DNA of 64,000 bases from the NCBI RefSeq assembly GCF_030463535.1, contig NC_132900.1, positions 28,407,956 through 28,471,955 of the forward strand. The letters are read 5' to 3'. Made by a program: the position numbers and the translations under genes. Under the pieces are notes generated by a model. That model saw only the letters and a program-made list of their open reading frames with translations, had not been told where the DNA came from and searched no databases. The DNA comes from Salminus brasiliensis (Eukaryota > Chordata > Actinopteri > Characiformes > Bryconidae). Shown one piece after another: positions 53,526-64,000 of this stretch (positions within the stretch are counted from its first letter, which is position 1; each line of letters opens with the position of its first letter).

Positions 53526-56500
53526 TCAGATGGTGGAGAAGTCGTCCTGGCAAGCTGAGGCCCGGCGGGTGTCTGGGCTGCACTTGGTCAGCATGGTGAT
53601 CTGAGTGCTGGAGTGGTTCCCGTTGCTGGCCAGACATGGCTGCTGGTACTTCGTGCCGGCGCCAAGGAACCTCTGCATGTGCCACCGCCGCCATTTGCGC
53701 TTAATTTCGGACTGAACCTGCAAGGGGGGGTTGGTTGAGGGGGCGGGTGAAAGGAAGACGGGACACATTTTTAGAAAGAGGAAAGAAATGAAGAGGTAGA
53801 GTGAGATTGGCTTTAAGACCAGTATTACAGGAACACAAGAACCATCTTTTGCTCCACAGTGTTGTAGAACCCCCACCGTTCCTCTAAACTGTTCACAGTC
53901 TCCCGGAGCAGTCTATATGTCTATATGGTCTATACCTTACAGTGAAGGTATGTAGTACGCAACTGAGAGCCAGCCAAATGATCGAGATGTCATGGATAAA
54001 GAGGAGACGGGAGAGAACAATGAGATGAAAGCAGTGAATGTAGCGAAATCAGGTGTTTCTCTCTCTTTCATGTCTTATCAGTTTCACACAGATACCGTAA
54101 AGTCAGCCTTATCAAATAAAAAGCGCTGAAATCAGGGATTAGGAACCAAACAACTTCAAACGGCTTCAAAACACCCATAAAATACCAGCTCTTGTGATGC
54201 AATTCAAGCGCTGTGCAGCTGAATGCACAATAAGCTAAAAAGTTATTTTTACTTGCGTGTAGAAAATGAAGACAATTCTGCTGTTGATGAAAGTCCAAAT
54301 TTAGGATAAGAACATGAATGACTTTCTTGTGTCATTAAGTTAGAAAAATATAATACAGTATTATGTAGTAGAGAAACCATTATGACCCATATGAAAAAAA
54401 GATATTCAAAATGTATTCAAAAATATTTTGTTATATTAAATTATTTTACTATTAAAAAAAAAAAAAAAGTAAAATGCATTTTCAATTTTCAACATAATTA
54501 GTAAATTTTAATATATTTGTTAAATATATTTAATTATACATTGTTTTAGTTGTTGGTTTAAAAACACAAGATATATATATAACATGATCCAGCTGCATTT
54601 TTGCCATGTATCTATACCTGTGAAACTTAAATACCTGTGTTTTATATTTAATATCTGTGTTTAATAATGTTTTTTGAATAAATGTGTTTTAAAGTACTTT
54701 GTATATAGTCTATATAGTCTAAACATACACACTTTAATGTGTGAAAATGATTTTAGAATGAAGTGTATTGTATTTGTATTTTTTTACAAATGTATTTCAA
54801 ATGTATAAAATATGTGAAAAATGTCCGTATGTATATATTTATATATATATAACTAGCGCATTAGGCAGTAGGGAGGGGACATTTCAGATCCAGTCAGGGT
54901 TTAATACTAGATGAACTGAGACACATCTAATCAAAAACAGACATTTGAATTTGGCGAGACATTCAAGAAACAGATTTATGAGTTGTCATTGGGTTGTCTT
55001 GTCTTGTCTTGATTGATTAGACTTCCAGTTATTAGACTTAAGAAATAATAATTTTAGGGAATAAATTTTCTTTGGTTAAACAGTAGGACAAAACCCAAAT
55101 GTTGTTTGTATTACCTCTCCATTTAGAAAGCAGTACAGGACAGCGACGCAAAAGCCCTGAAAATGGAAAAAAAACAACACAGTAGATGATTGAAGGCCTG
55201 GAACGGATACACAGTCATTTGAAACACAGCCAACTCTCAAAGCCAGCCAGCAGGCAGGATGCTATTTATATAATCAATAATTGACAGTATAGCACATTTT
55301 TACAGGACATGGCACTAGTTAGGCTAGTGAATAACCTTGTTCACATGGGTCCACTTGGAATGACACATGTAAGCAGTGTTGTAGAGAGGTGGGAAGTTGT
55401 TGTCAAGGCGATTAAAAGTAACAGAACCAACACCTGAACACATCGAGTCCGAATAAAGTGTTGCCAAGACCGAATCAAGACCGAGACCAGGTTAGCTTAC
55501 TGTATCTAGAGCTAAACACGTCATATCGAAACATGATACATACTAAGACTGAGACAAAGTCCAGACTAAAATAAAATAACAAGACTGAGAGAAGAAAGTC
55601 AAATTTATAAAGACACTAAGTCAAAAATAATATTATGACTGAGACAAGACAGAGTTAAAACAATGCCAAGACTGAGACAAAGTAACATCAAGACTGAGAC
55701 AAAATAGAGTCACAATAACATTATGACTCAGACAAGAGAGACAAAATTACATCATGACCAAAACAACATTAAGACTGAGATATGATCGAGTAAAAATTAC
55801 ATCAAGACTAAGACAAGACTGAGACAAAATAACATCAAGACAGAGACAAAATAACATTAAGACTAAGACAAGACTGAGTCAAAAGAAGGTCAGAACTGAG
55901 AAAAGACTGAGTCAAAAGTACATAAAAACTGAGACAAAATAACATTAAGACTAAGACAAGACTGAGTCAAAATAACATTAAGACTGAGACAAGACTGAGA
56001 GGTAAAATAACTTCTTACACAAGGCCGAGTCAAAGTAGTGTTGAAAATGGACCCAGATCATTCACTTGTGGTTTTGAGACTTGAACTTGAACACTAGAAA
56101 TATATGTGGTGAAATTTGAGATTTCGTGCTTAAAAATCCTAATTAATTCGTAGTATGTGGTTAGAGATCTGTAGTGTTCTCCCCAGAGTCCCTAGATTCC
56201 TCAAAAGCACCACAGTGAGAATCCCATCAAACAGCTGGAGAGACGCTCCACATCACTTCACAGTGACCTTTAAGTTACGATGCTTTGGGGGATTTCACTG
56301 ACTTTTACCAACCTGAGAGATTTTATACAGCTATATTTACTCCGAACGAGGCACTCATATTTCACTGTCTATATATATTTTATTAGACTGCAGAGACTCA
56401 ATGATGGGTCGGGGATACGAGGCCATGCTTTTATCCTCATGTAACCGTTTTTTGCCTCAAAAACAAACATCGACAGAAGTCTGGAGGGGGAAGGGCCACA

Positions 56501-57246
56501 TCCCAGGAGGCATTTATCACTGCTGCTGCCATTTTCTGTATTCTCCTGGCATTTAGAGAATCCCAAGCAGATAAACAACGATGAGAGAGAAATAAACATA
56601 CAGTTTGTGTGTGTATGTGTGTGTTTGTGTGTGTGTGTAAGTGTACCGATGCATACCTGAAAGGAACCCAGGACAAGGTCAAACACCAGCCGCACGTGAG
56701 ACTGTACGTGACGAGGCATGAAGGCGAAGACGAAGTAATTTATTCCAAACAGGGGAATCAGAAGGAGAGTTGATTTCGCCAATCTCCTGCAAATCATAAT
56801 AAAACAATTATATAAAAGTATGTATGTTAAAGTATATATATGAGGTTTTCTAAAATACCTACCACCTATCTAATAGTGGGAATAACCACCCTTGGCTCAG
56901 ATGACCCTGGCAAGATGTTGTAGCAAGGACTGTTTTAGGTGATGGAAGGTGTTCATTATAGAGGTTACCTGCTCCACAGTGACGGTGTCATCATTCCCCT
57001 CTGGCATCAATGGCCTGTGGGGCACCACTGTTAGTAGGCACTCAATGAACGAGAATTCGGCATGCGGCTCTAGAACATCCCACAAAGTTAGATTTTTTTC
57101 CAAAATTTGGAAATTTTTTGGACATCAGTCAAACTACATCCTTTGCCCATGACCATAGTTCTGCACTCTGCTACAACTGACTGGTGTGCTTGCTGACTTA
57201 TGTGTCGCTTGGCATCTGAGTTAATTTCAAACAAGGTGTGGTCATA

Positions 57247-57326
<80 letters not shown>

Positions 57327-60300
57327 TGAATGAATGGTGATAGCATCTCAGAAACCGCTAACTTCATGTTCTAGATGTTCTTGAGCTGCCGTAGTGAAGG
57401 TGTACAGGGAATACACTTCTCACACATTAAGTGCCTCCCAGTGGCATAACAGTGGTGCCCCACGGATCACTGATGACTGAGGGAAAGGACTTCAGACTCT
57501 GGCGAGTGGTACAGAGCATTTGACACTAAGCCCCTGTGGAGCAGTTAACCTCTGTAAGGAACACCTTCCATCACCCGACACGGTCCATGTTCTAATAGGA
57601 CAAAATTGTAACTTTATGACTTTATAAGTAAAAAACCTTCTTTCAATGGAAGTCAATGTAAAAATATTTTGAAGCATCTCTATTTGTTCATTCACCATTA
57701 AATTTCGACACAATGTAAAGAACAACTGCCTGATTGTGCAATTTCCTGAAGTGAAATGTTTTCACATGGCAGTGATTATATGCAAATTAGTTATGTGACT
57801 GTATATATAATATTATTTTATTAACCTTTTTTAGGTAATGTTATGCAAAATTTGCTGATTAAACCAAAATGCCACACCATAATATCCTTCAGAGTAGGAA
57901 TAGGGATGAACAAATTGTGTGATTATTGCATAAGCCATAGTTTTATGTAGACCTGTTAAAAAAAAGCAAAAAAATGTAAAAAGTTATATTATACGTTTAT
58001 TCAGCGACATATTGGACTATTTTTATTGGCCCATTCGTTTTCACACACACTAATTTTCAAATAATTTTTTTTATTAATCTTTATTATTTGCTCATAATAT
58101 TTCCTTTTTTTATTATTTTCAGCTCCACATGTGGACCATTTCAGACCAACTTACGAGTATTGGTTGGATTCATTTCTGCCAATGTCCCTGCAGTTGATTT
58201 TCTGGCGGAGTATCCGGATGATGCAGATGAACAAAATGAAATTCATCTGGAAAAGAGCAGATCCTGGTGTAATTACAACACACCCTAACCTACAGTGCCA
58301 ATGACTTTACAGTGAAAGAGGCGTCAAGCGACTTGAATCCAGAATCAAAGCATTTTGGAGCATTTCTATTGGTCCATTCTTCATTAAATTGATGTAATGA
58401 AAATTCCAGATTAACATTATGTCAGTAAAAGGATTTTGCATTACAATGATAATTAATTATGAGACTGAATATATCGCTGCTGTCCAATGAATGCTGTTTT
58501 TAGTTTTCTCCATTGTTTGAACCCTGTGGGATAAACAGACCAATAGAAATGCTCTAAATGACTTGTAATAAAGAGGCTCTAAGGTGCTAGACTTATACAG
58601 CCTGACTCACCAGGATTATTATCAGAATCGGTGTTCTTATAATCCACCAGAGATTATCATCAATGAAATCCCAGCATCTGTAAAAGAAAGATTTTAAGGA
58701 TTCCTTAACACGGATCCATTTAGGAATATTGAAGTTTGAGGATTCAGGAAACCTGAAGGGAGAAGCTGTGTTTGTTTGGTACGAGTGCTTTAGTTAAAAC
58801 TAAATGCCCGGTTCTGTTCCAGAAAGCATGACTCAAGAACTGAAACCTGGATCTGATACAGTTTCGCTGTACAGAGCAATAATTCCTGCCTCTGTTATCC
58901 CTGAAGCGATTTACAGGAATATGACAAAGCTGTAGTTAAAACACAGTGTTGCAAAATGCTCCACTTTTAAGGCCTAATGATTTGGTCAGGTGATGCTGTG
59001 CTGTGTGTGGAACTGGAGCTGTGATCAGTCACAGTAAATCATCTGTCAGTATTCAGATTCAGCACTACGATGACAAGGGATGTACACAGATCCTCCATAA
59101 CATTAAAACCACTGACAGGTGAAGTGAATAACACTGATTATACAGTTACAATGGCACCTGTCAAGGGGTGGGATCTCCATATTAGGGAGCCAGCAAGTGA
59201 ACAGTCAGTTGTTGGAAGCAGGAAAAATGGGCAAGTGTGAGAATCTGAATCAGATTGTGGCGGCTAGACTGACTGGGTCAGAACATCTCCAAGACATCAT
59301 GCAGGTCTTGTGGGACGTCCTGTTATGCAGTGGTCAAGGGTAATGTGTGCCCAAGGCTCACTAATGCGATTCATTCAATATTACGAATTGGATGGATGGA
59401 CATCCAGACAGACAGATAGACGGATACACTATATATAAAATCAAGCCCCTAGCCATGCAGTCTGCCTTTCCTACACACATTAGTGAAAGAATGGGAGATT
59501 CTGAAGAGCTCACTGAACTCCAGCGTGGTTCTGTATGTAATAGGAGACACTGCTGATCTTCCACTATACATCAGCGGTGAGTGGTATTATTATTGAACAG
59601 TGGAAGTGTTTAGGAGGAACCACAGAGAGCAGCTCAGCCACCAAGTGTCAGACCATGTAAAGTTACAGAGCGGGGTCAGGGCTAAGTGCTGACTCAATGA
59701 CTGCAGAGCTCCAGACCTGCTGCTGCTAGACCTGCTGTTAAAGGGGGACCAGCTCCATAAAAGCTCCTGCAGGTGTGATGTGTAGGTGTCCCAATACTTT
59801 TGTCCATTTAGTGTAGATAGATAGACAGGCCAACAGATATATTTCATATCGATAAAAACGAATAAACCAAGAAATCTGTTGTAATAACAAATGTTCGTTC
59901 TGAATTTTCTCTCATGTTCCGACTGATCGTTCACTTCGTTCTATAAATACGCTTTTCCTGCCCTCAGAGGTGACACCTCATTTATTTCCACTCTAAGAGC
60001 AAAGCCTTGAGATTTGTTGCAACAGCAGTTCTGCTGAATCGCGTCTGTCAGCCTCAGGGGTTTTTACACCACAAAAAAAAAAAAAAATTATAGATTACTG
60101 TCGTAAACTTGTGGATTCTTTACTGAGCTGCAGACCCACGAAGTGGCGACTCTGAAAAGAGATGCTTATAGGTAATACCGGGACCCGCCGAGTGCTACAT
60201 GCACCAAGCAATAGGCAATAATTTGTAGTAACATGTTTTGACGCTACATTTGTTTTGTTTACACTGATCTAATGAAAAACCCCACTTGGAGTAGATCAGG

Positions 60301-60488
60301 GCTGGGTTGGATAAATGTTTGCATCCACTAAAGCAGATGTAAACAAACTGGTTTCAAAAAGGGTGGGTTTTTAAGGGCCTCGAAACCAAATTTACACAGC
60401 AGGGACTTACCCAACGTCGTGTAAGTAAGCTTTTGTAATGCTCCATGTGGTGATGAAGACCGCTGGGACCCCTATCAACATTGCAAAA

Positions 60489-60519
<31 letters not shown>

Positions 60520-61396
60520 CAGTGGGTGTAGGAGCTGCTAATGGATAGCACTGGATAACATTTGACATAGGGCTGGGTGATATGGTACAAATACTATATA
60601 CAAATACAAATATTACATTATATGATATAATTATATATAATATATACAATATTTAAAGTCAATTTCACAACACGCTGCATTTTTCGCAATATTTTGACAT
60701 GCAGACCAAATGCATTAGTAGGTCAGATTCTTAAAAACTGATATTCAGATACTCTCCCATGCTGAGCACTGAAAGTCTGCTGCACCTCGTCCACTTAAAC
60801 AGCACTAATGACTCTGGAATGAACTGCATGTCTATACGGTGATGTGATACACAGACATGCATCAGCAACTACACTTAAACCTTTAGACTCTGTATATCAC
60901 TCTACTTTATGATTCATTACCGGTGAGGCTACAACACGCAGCACTGTGTACTGTGTAAAAATAACCTGTGCATGAGGGGCCCACACTTCAGTTTCTCACC
61001 CAGGTTCCCTCCTGACTGGTGTGACTGACGTCTGACTAGCCCTTCTACTCAGTAAATACACACAGTTTTTCACTGCATGCGGATGCGCCGATTTCCTGAA
61101 CTTCAAAAGTCTTTGCAGTCGCCAGAACTTTCCCAAAGCACTCTGACATTCCAACAGCATCTTAAACATGTTGTTGATGCAGAGGGTTCCACAACAACCA
61201 TAAATCATGCTTACTGCCGCTGACCCGTGTGCTTGCACTTACCCCAGCCAATCAGAATGTACCACCAGAAGTACTTCCTATGGGAGAAGAAGGAGACGGC
61301 GAGGAGAGCATGCAGGTACAGGCCCTCCACCAGCAGCCAAAAGAAACTGGCCATGATGCCGTACTGGAAGAACACCATCGCCGCCTTACATCCCAC
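53526..61396 (-). CDS. vipr1: VIP/PACAP receptor 1 (VPAC1-like class B GPCR), 3' half
   Basis: Gs-coupled receptor for VIP and PACAP. Seven minus-strand exons: 61396-61243 (154 nt), 60471-60411 (61), 58677-58611 (67), 58246-58155 (92), 56786-56657 (130), 55156-55115 (42) and 53717-53526 (192); 245 codons plus stop, all in phase. They code TM3 ([15 protein letters not shown], with the conserved disulfide Cys), TM4 ([17 protein letters not shown]), the second extracellular loop CWD, TM5 ([13 protein letters not shown]), TM6 ([18 protein letters not shown]), TM7 ([14 protein letters not shown]) and the tail [17 protein letters not shown]. Sizes such as 154, 61, 92, 130 and 42 nt are those I recall for mammalian VIPR1. 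The hormone-binding N-domain and TM1-2 exons were not found before the right edge. vipr1 is preferred to vipr2/adcyap1r1 on the TM3 and tail sequences. Confidence 0.92.
55440..56035. repeat. AAGACTGAGACAA-type minisatellite
   Basis: Degenerate units of about 20-35 bp built on AAGACTGAGACAAAATAACAT, with one strand strongly purine-rich. Lies in a vipr1 intron between the TM7 and TM6 exons. Confidence 0.88.
56590..56640. repeat. (GT)n microsatellite
   Basis: GTGTGT tract interrupted by TATGT and TTTGT, 17 bp downstream (minus sense) of the TM6 exon donor of vipr1. Confidence 0.9.
56860..57130. mobile_element. Probable DNA transposon remnant in a vipr1 intron
   Basis: CTACCACCTATCTAATAGTG, TGACCCTGGCAAGATGTTGT and CCCCTCTGGCATCAATGGCC resemble internal parts of the mariner-like family. 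The coding frame is lost. Confidence 0.4.
57248..57323. repeat. (TA)n microsatellite, about 36 units
   Basis: TA tract with one AA interruption near 57257; vipr1 intron. Confidence 0.95.
57590..57745 (+). repeat. Unclassified dispersed repeat, copy 3 (partial copy 4 at 58310-58470)
   Basis: TTCAATGGAAGTCAATG, TTGAAGCATCTCTATTTG, TTCGACACAATGTAAAGAAC and AACTGCCTGATT. The partial copy has TTTTGGAGCATTTCTATTGG TCC. Confidence 0.65.
59085..59345. mobile_element. Mariner-like transposon fragment
   Basis: CCATAACATTAAAACCACTG ACAGGTGAAGTGAATAACA, GGGTGGGATCTCCATATTAG and GGGTCAGAACATCTCCAAGA. The right end is missing. vipr1 intron. Confidence 0.75.
59440..59817 (-). mobile_element. DNA transposon fragment ending GTGTCCCAATACTTTTGTCC
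   Basis: Terminus CCCAATACTTTTGTCCATTT AGTGTAG, typical of a Tc1-like/MITE family in fish. The interior (CACTGAACTCCAGCGTGGTT) is a decayed coding region. vipr1 intron. Confidence 0.65.
60483..60512. repeat. (CA)n microsatellite
   Basis: CA tract 12 bp beyond the vipr1 TM4 exon, upstream of its acceptor on the minus strand. Confidence 0.92.
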
Positions 61397-61790
61397 CTGT
61401 AACAAATAAAAGCCGCTGAGTGAACTCTGTTTACTGACCTCCTGACCTTGTGTACACAGCAGAGGCCGAGGCATTGCATATTTCCTACATGTTTACACAG
61501 AGAAAAGTCATCAGCTTTTACTGCCTCACTCCGTTGCCGCATGTCCAGCACGGAAGGAAGGAAGGGGGCCTTATGCAACTCATACGAAAGGCATCTGAGA
61601 GGGGATAAGAGGAGGAAATGAAACTGGAGTTAGAAGCAGAAATTTAACTCTTAGCGAGATACAAACCAATGTGGGTGTCTGGTTGCTGCTGTAAGAGCTA
61701 GCAGGGATAAGTTTCTCCTCCAAGCACGATGAGCCCAAATGACTCAGCGTTAACCCTCTCTGGAGTCTTTGGCCTTGCAAAGCGCACCGG

Positions 61791-62115
61791 GAAACCATAG
61801 CAACCACCTATAAACCACTCAGCAACACCATACCAACCACTGGGAAACCATAGCAACCACCTAGAAACCACTGGGATGCCATAGCAATTACCTAGCAATC
61901 TCCTGGAATACCAATGCAACACCATAGCAACTACTTAGCAACACTGCATGAACCACCTTGCAAAACCCTAGCAACCATCTGCAATACCAATGCAACCACA
62001 TACCACAACATAGCAATCACCTAGAAACCACCTAGCAAAACCCTAGCAACCATCTGCAATACCAATGCAACCACATACCACAACATAGCAATCACCTAGC
62101 AACCACATAGCAACC
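61791..62115. repeat. CATAGCAACCACCTAGCAAC-type minisatellite, array 2
   Basis: Units such as CATAGCAACCACCTAGAAAC. A 65-bp block (AAAACCCTAGCAACCATCTG...) is repeated twice almost exactly near 61970 and 62037. Confidence 0.9.
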
Positions 62116-63180
62116 AGGATTTCCAGAATTCAGCTTTTCTTTCATGTTTGAAAGGTGTTTTTTCTGTGTGTGATGCTTCGATGATGCACCAGCCTACTGT
62201 TCCATGATTGACTCGATGCAGCATGGCAGTCATACTCATCATGCAACACCTCTCTCTATTGAATTGAACAGGAGGCACTGGGGCAAGTGGCAAGTGGATG
62301 CGTGGCCACCAGCTGTGTCCAAGCGACACACTACACTACAGTCAGACATAGAGTGTTTATACAGCAGTCTAACAGCTAAAGCCACTTCATGCACATAAAG
62401 GACTCTGAAGCATTCGCCGATTTGCGGCAAACGAGGGTTGCTGTTGTTGATCAACTGCTGCCAACTATTTAAACACTCCAGTTGATCCCAGCAGCCTTAA
62501 TTCATGACAACACGTAAAAATCGAACCAAAAACCATCCACGGCAGACATCGCTGCTGCCTAGCGTAGGGTAAATACAGGTTTTCTCCACACCTCAGTAAA
62601 GGAAACCATTAGCAACCTCTTGAAAGGTTCGGAAGGACTTGACAAACAGTGCTTTGCCTCGCCACGGCCTCAGAATGATGGAACATTTGATCAAGCAGCA
62701 CTCAGAGAGCAAAGCTAGCAATAAAACGCTAACGTATGATTTGGCCCAGTAAATGATTTAATGCTGTTTGTTTCAGGGGAGGGAAAAGCACACTTGAGCT
62801 GCACAGTCGTCAGCACTGACCTCAGACAGTGGACTTACAGGTGAGTTGGGATCAGGTGAGGAACAGGTGAGCTGTAGCTTAAAAGGTGCTTGACTGCAAC
62901 ACTTAAATACAGCAATAAGTGGAGTTGCATGAATCAAATATTTACAAATGGACAAGGTCATTCATTGAACTCTTCATACATAAGATACAAAGGCTTTATT
63001 GATCATCAGAAACAACCTGAGCCATAACATTAAAACCATCTCCCTTTTACATTGTGCACGTCGAAGTCATCCCTTCTGAAGAGCCCTGAACCTTAGGCTT
63101 GGACGCTACAAGAGCATTAGCCAGCATTAGCTTCTTCAGCAATTTGTGATTCTATGTTATTGCGGTTGTGCAAAGTGGAC

Positions 63181-63532
63181 CTGGGATACCATAGCAACCA
63201 CCTAGCAACCAAACACCATACCAACCTCTGGGATACTATTGCAACCACACTAATTGCCCTGAAACTACTCGCCAACACCCTATCAACCACTGAGATGCCA
63301 TAGCAATCACCTAGCAACTAATTATCAATCACAGCAACCACCTGGAATATTCTAATAACCACATACCAACACCACAGCAACCACCTAGCAATCACTTAAC
63401 AACACTACAGCACATACATACACCTAGGAACACTATAGCGACCACCTGGAATACCAAAACAACCACATATCAACGCCATAGCAATCACCTAGTAAAACCA
63501 TAGCAACCACCTAGCAACACCAAACCACCCAC
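63181..63532. repeat. CATAGCAACCACCTAGCAAC-type minisatellite, array 3
   Basis: Same family as 47341-47572 and 61791-62115, here with AATACCAAAACAACCACATA-type variant units. Confidence 0.9.
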
Positions 63533-64000
63533 AGTCTACAGGAAATTCTCCTCATTCTAGAGCAGAAATGAGCAAAAGTCTCTTGCATGCCACTTAAGAT
63601 GTTCTTTCGGAGAGTTCTTTCAGAAATTGCTGGTGAAGGACCTGCAATGACTTCTAGAAGCAATTCTTGCCTGGAAGCAAAGTCATTTTTTATTCACAAG
63701 CTGTGAAACACATCAGCGGTCCCTGTACGTCTGCTACATCTTGTAGCCACAATTCTGACGAGAATTTTCATGTAGACTGGGATTTCTGCCACTGCTGTGT
63801 AACGGTCACTTTAAGGTGGGGTACAGTGCGCATGTTCATGGAGAGTTTGGAGGAAAGCGCGGGAGAGTGTGTGCGTATGGTGAACTGTGCTGGGTTGTAG
63901 CCTGGGTTCTCCAGCTGGTGTTGTCTGGGAAGTTGTGACGAGCGAAGTCGAGGTGCTCTCATTGCTCATTAAAACCGTCTCTGAAACCCCTGCACGACGT

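Noticed and set aside
61500-64000. Searched for the vipr1 N-terminal, TM1 and TM2 exons
   Set aside because: No stretch resembling the hormone-binding domain or TM1-2 with splice sites was found; the exons are likely beyond the window.

Overview
The window is vertebrate nuclear DNA, almost certainly from a teleost fish. It holds five multi-exon protein-coding genes, all recognisable by exon-by-exon similarity to vertebrate orthologues recalled from knowledge (no search was run). The intergenic and intronic sequence is AT-rich and full of teleost-type repeats: tRNA-derived SINEs, CR1/L2/Rex-like LINE 3' ends, Tc1/mariner fragments and MITEs, and many micro- and minisatellites. The repeat repertoire looks like that of an ostariophysan, possibly a characiform; that placement is inference.

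Layout. (1) 1-12424, minus: 5' part of ctdspl (CTD small phosphatase-like); four coding exons are visible and the gene runs off the left edge. Its GC-rich, CTAG-rich promoter lies at about 12.2-13.2 kb. (2) 12.4-21.8 kb: head-to-head intergenic region with a LINE 3' end, an unidentified coding-like ORF on the minus strand (15635-15840), a ~330 bp tandem duplication with CA cores, a C-rich tract, a perfect CArG box and a 1.5 kb higher-order tandem repeat of TTGGTCA/CTGGTCA words. (3) 21811-30001, plus: hhatl, 11 coding exons, 508 aa, complete CDS, with one GC-AG intron. (4) 31926-35901, plus: klhl40, 6 coding exons, 614 aa, complete CDS, preceded by a MEF2 site and an E-box. (5) 35.9-41.9 kb: intergenic region between two convergent genes, carrying three consecutive long inverted repeats. 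(6) 41859-46567, minus: zbtb47, BTB exon plus C2H2 zinc-finger exons; the very first codon(s) are unresolved. (7) 46.6-53.5 kb: intergenic repeats and a GC-rich island at 48.2-48.9 kb that may be the zbtb47 promoter. (8) 53526-61396, minus: 3' half of vipr1 (VPAC1-like class B GPCR), seven exons from TM3 to the C-terminus; upstream exons are not found before the right edge.

The genes are not an operon. hhatl and klhl40 are both striated-muscle genes in vertebrates and sit in tandem 1.9 kb apart; together with zbtb47 and vipr1 they form a microsynteny block that, from memory, corresponds to human 3p22.1, with klhl40 apparently inverted relative to human. ctdspl lies elsewhere on 3p22 in human. 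I saw no bacterial-style system, CRISPR, provirus or functional tRNA/rRNA gene. The most unusual material is the repeat architecture: the hhatl-upstream satellite, the three fold-back elements and three copies of a CATAGCAACCACCTAGCAAC-type minisatellite.
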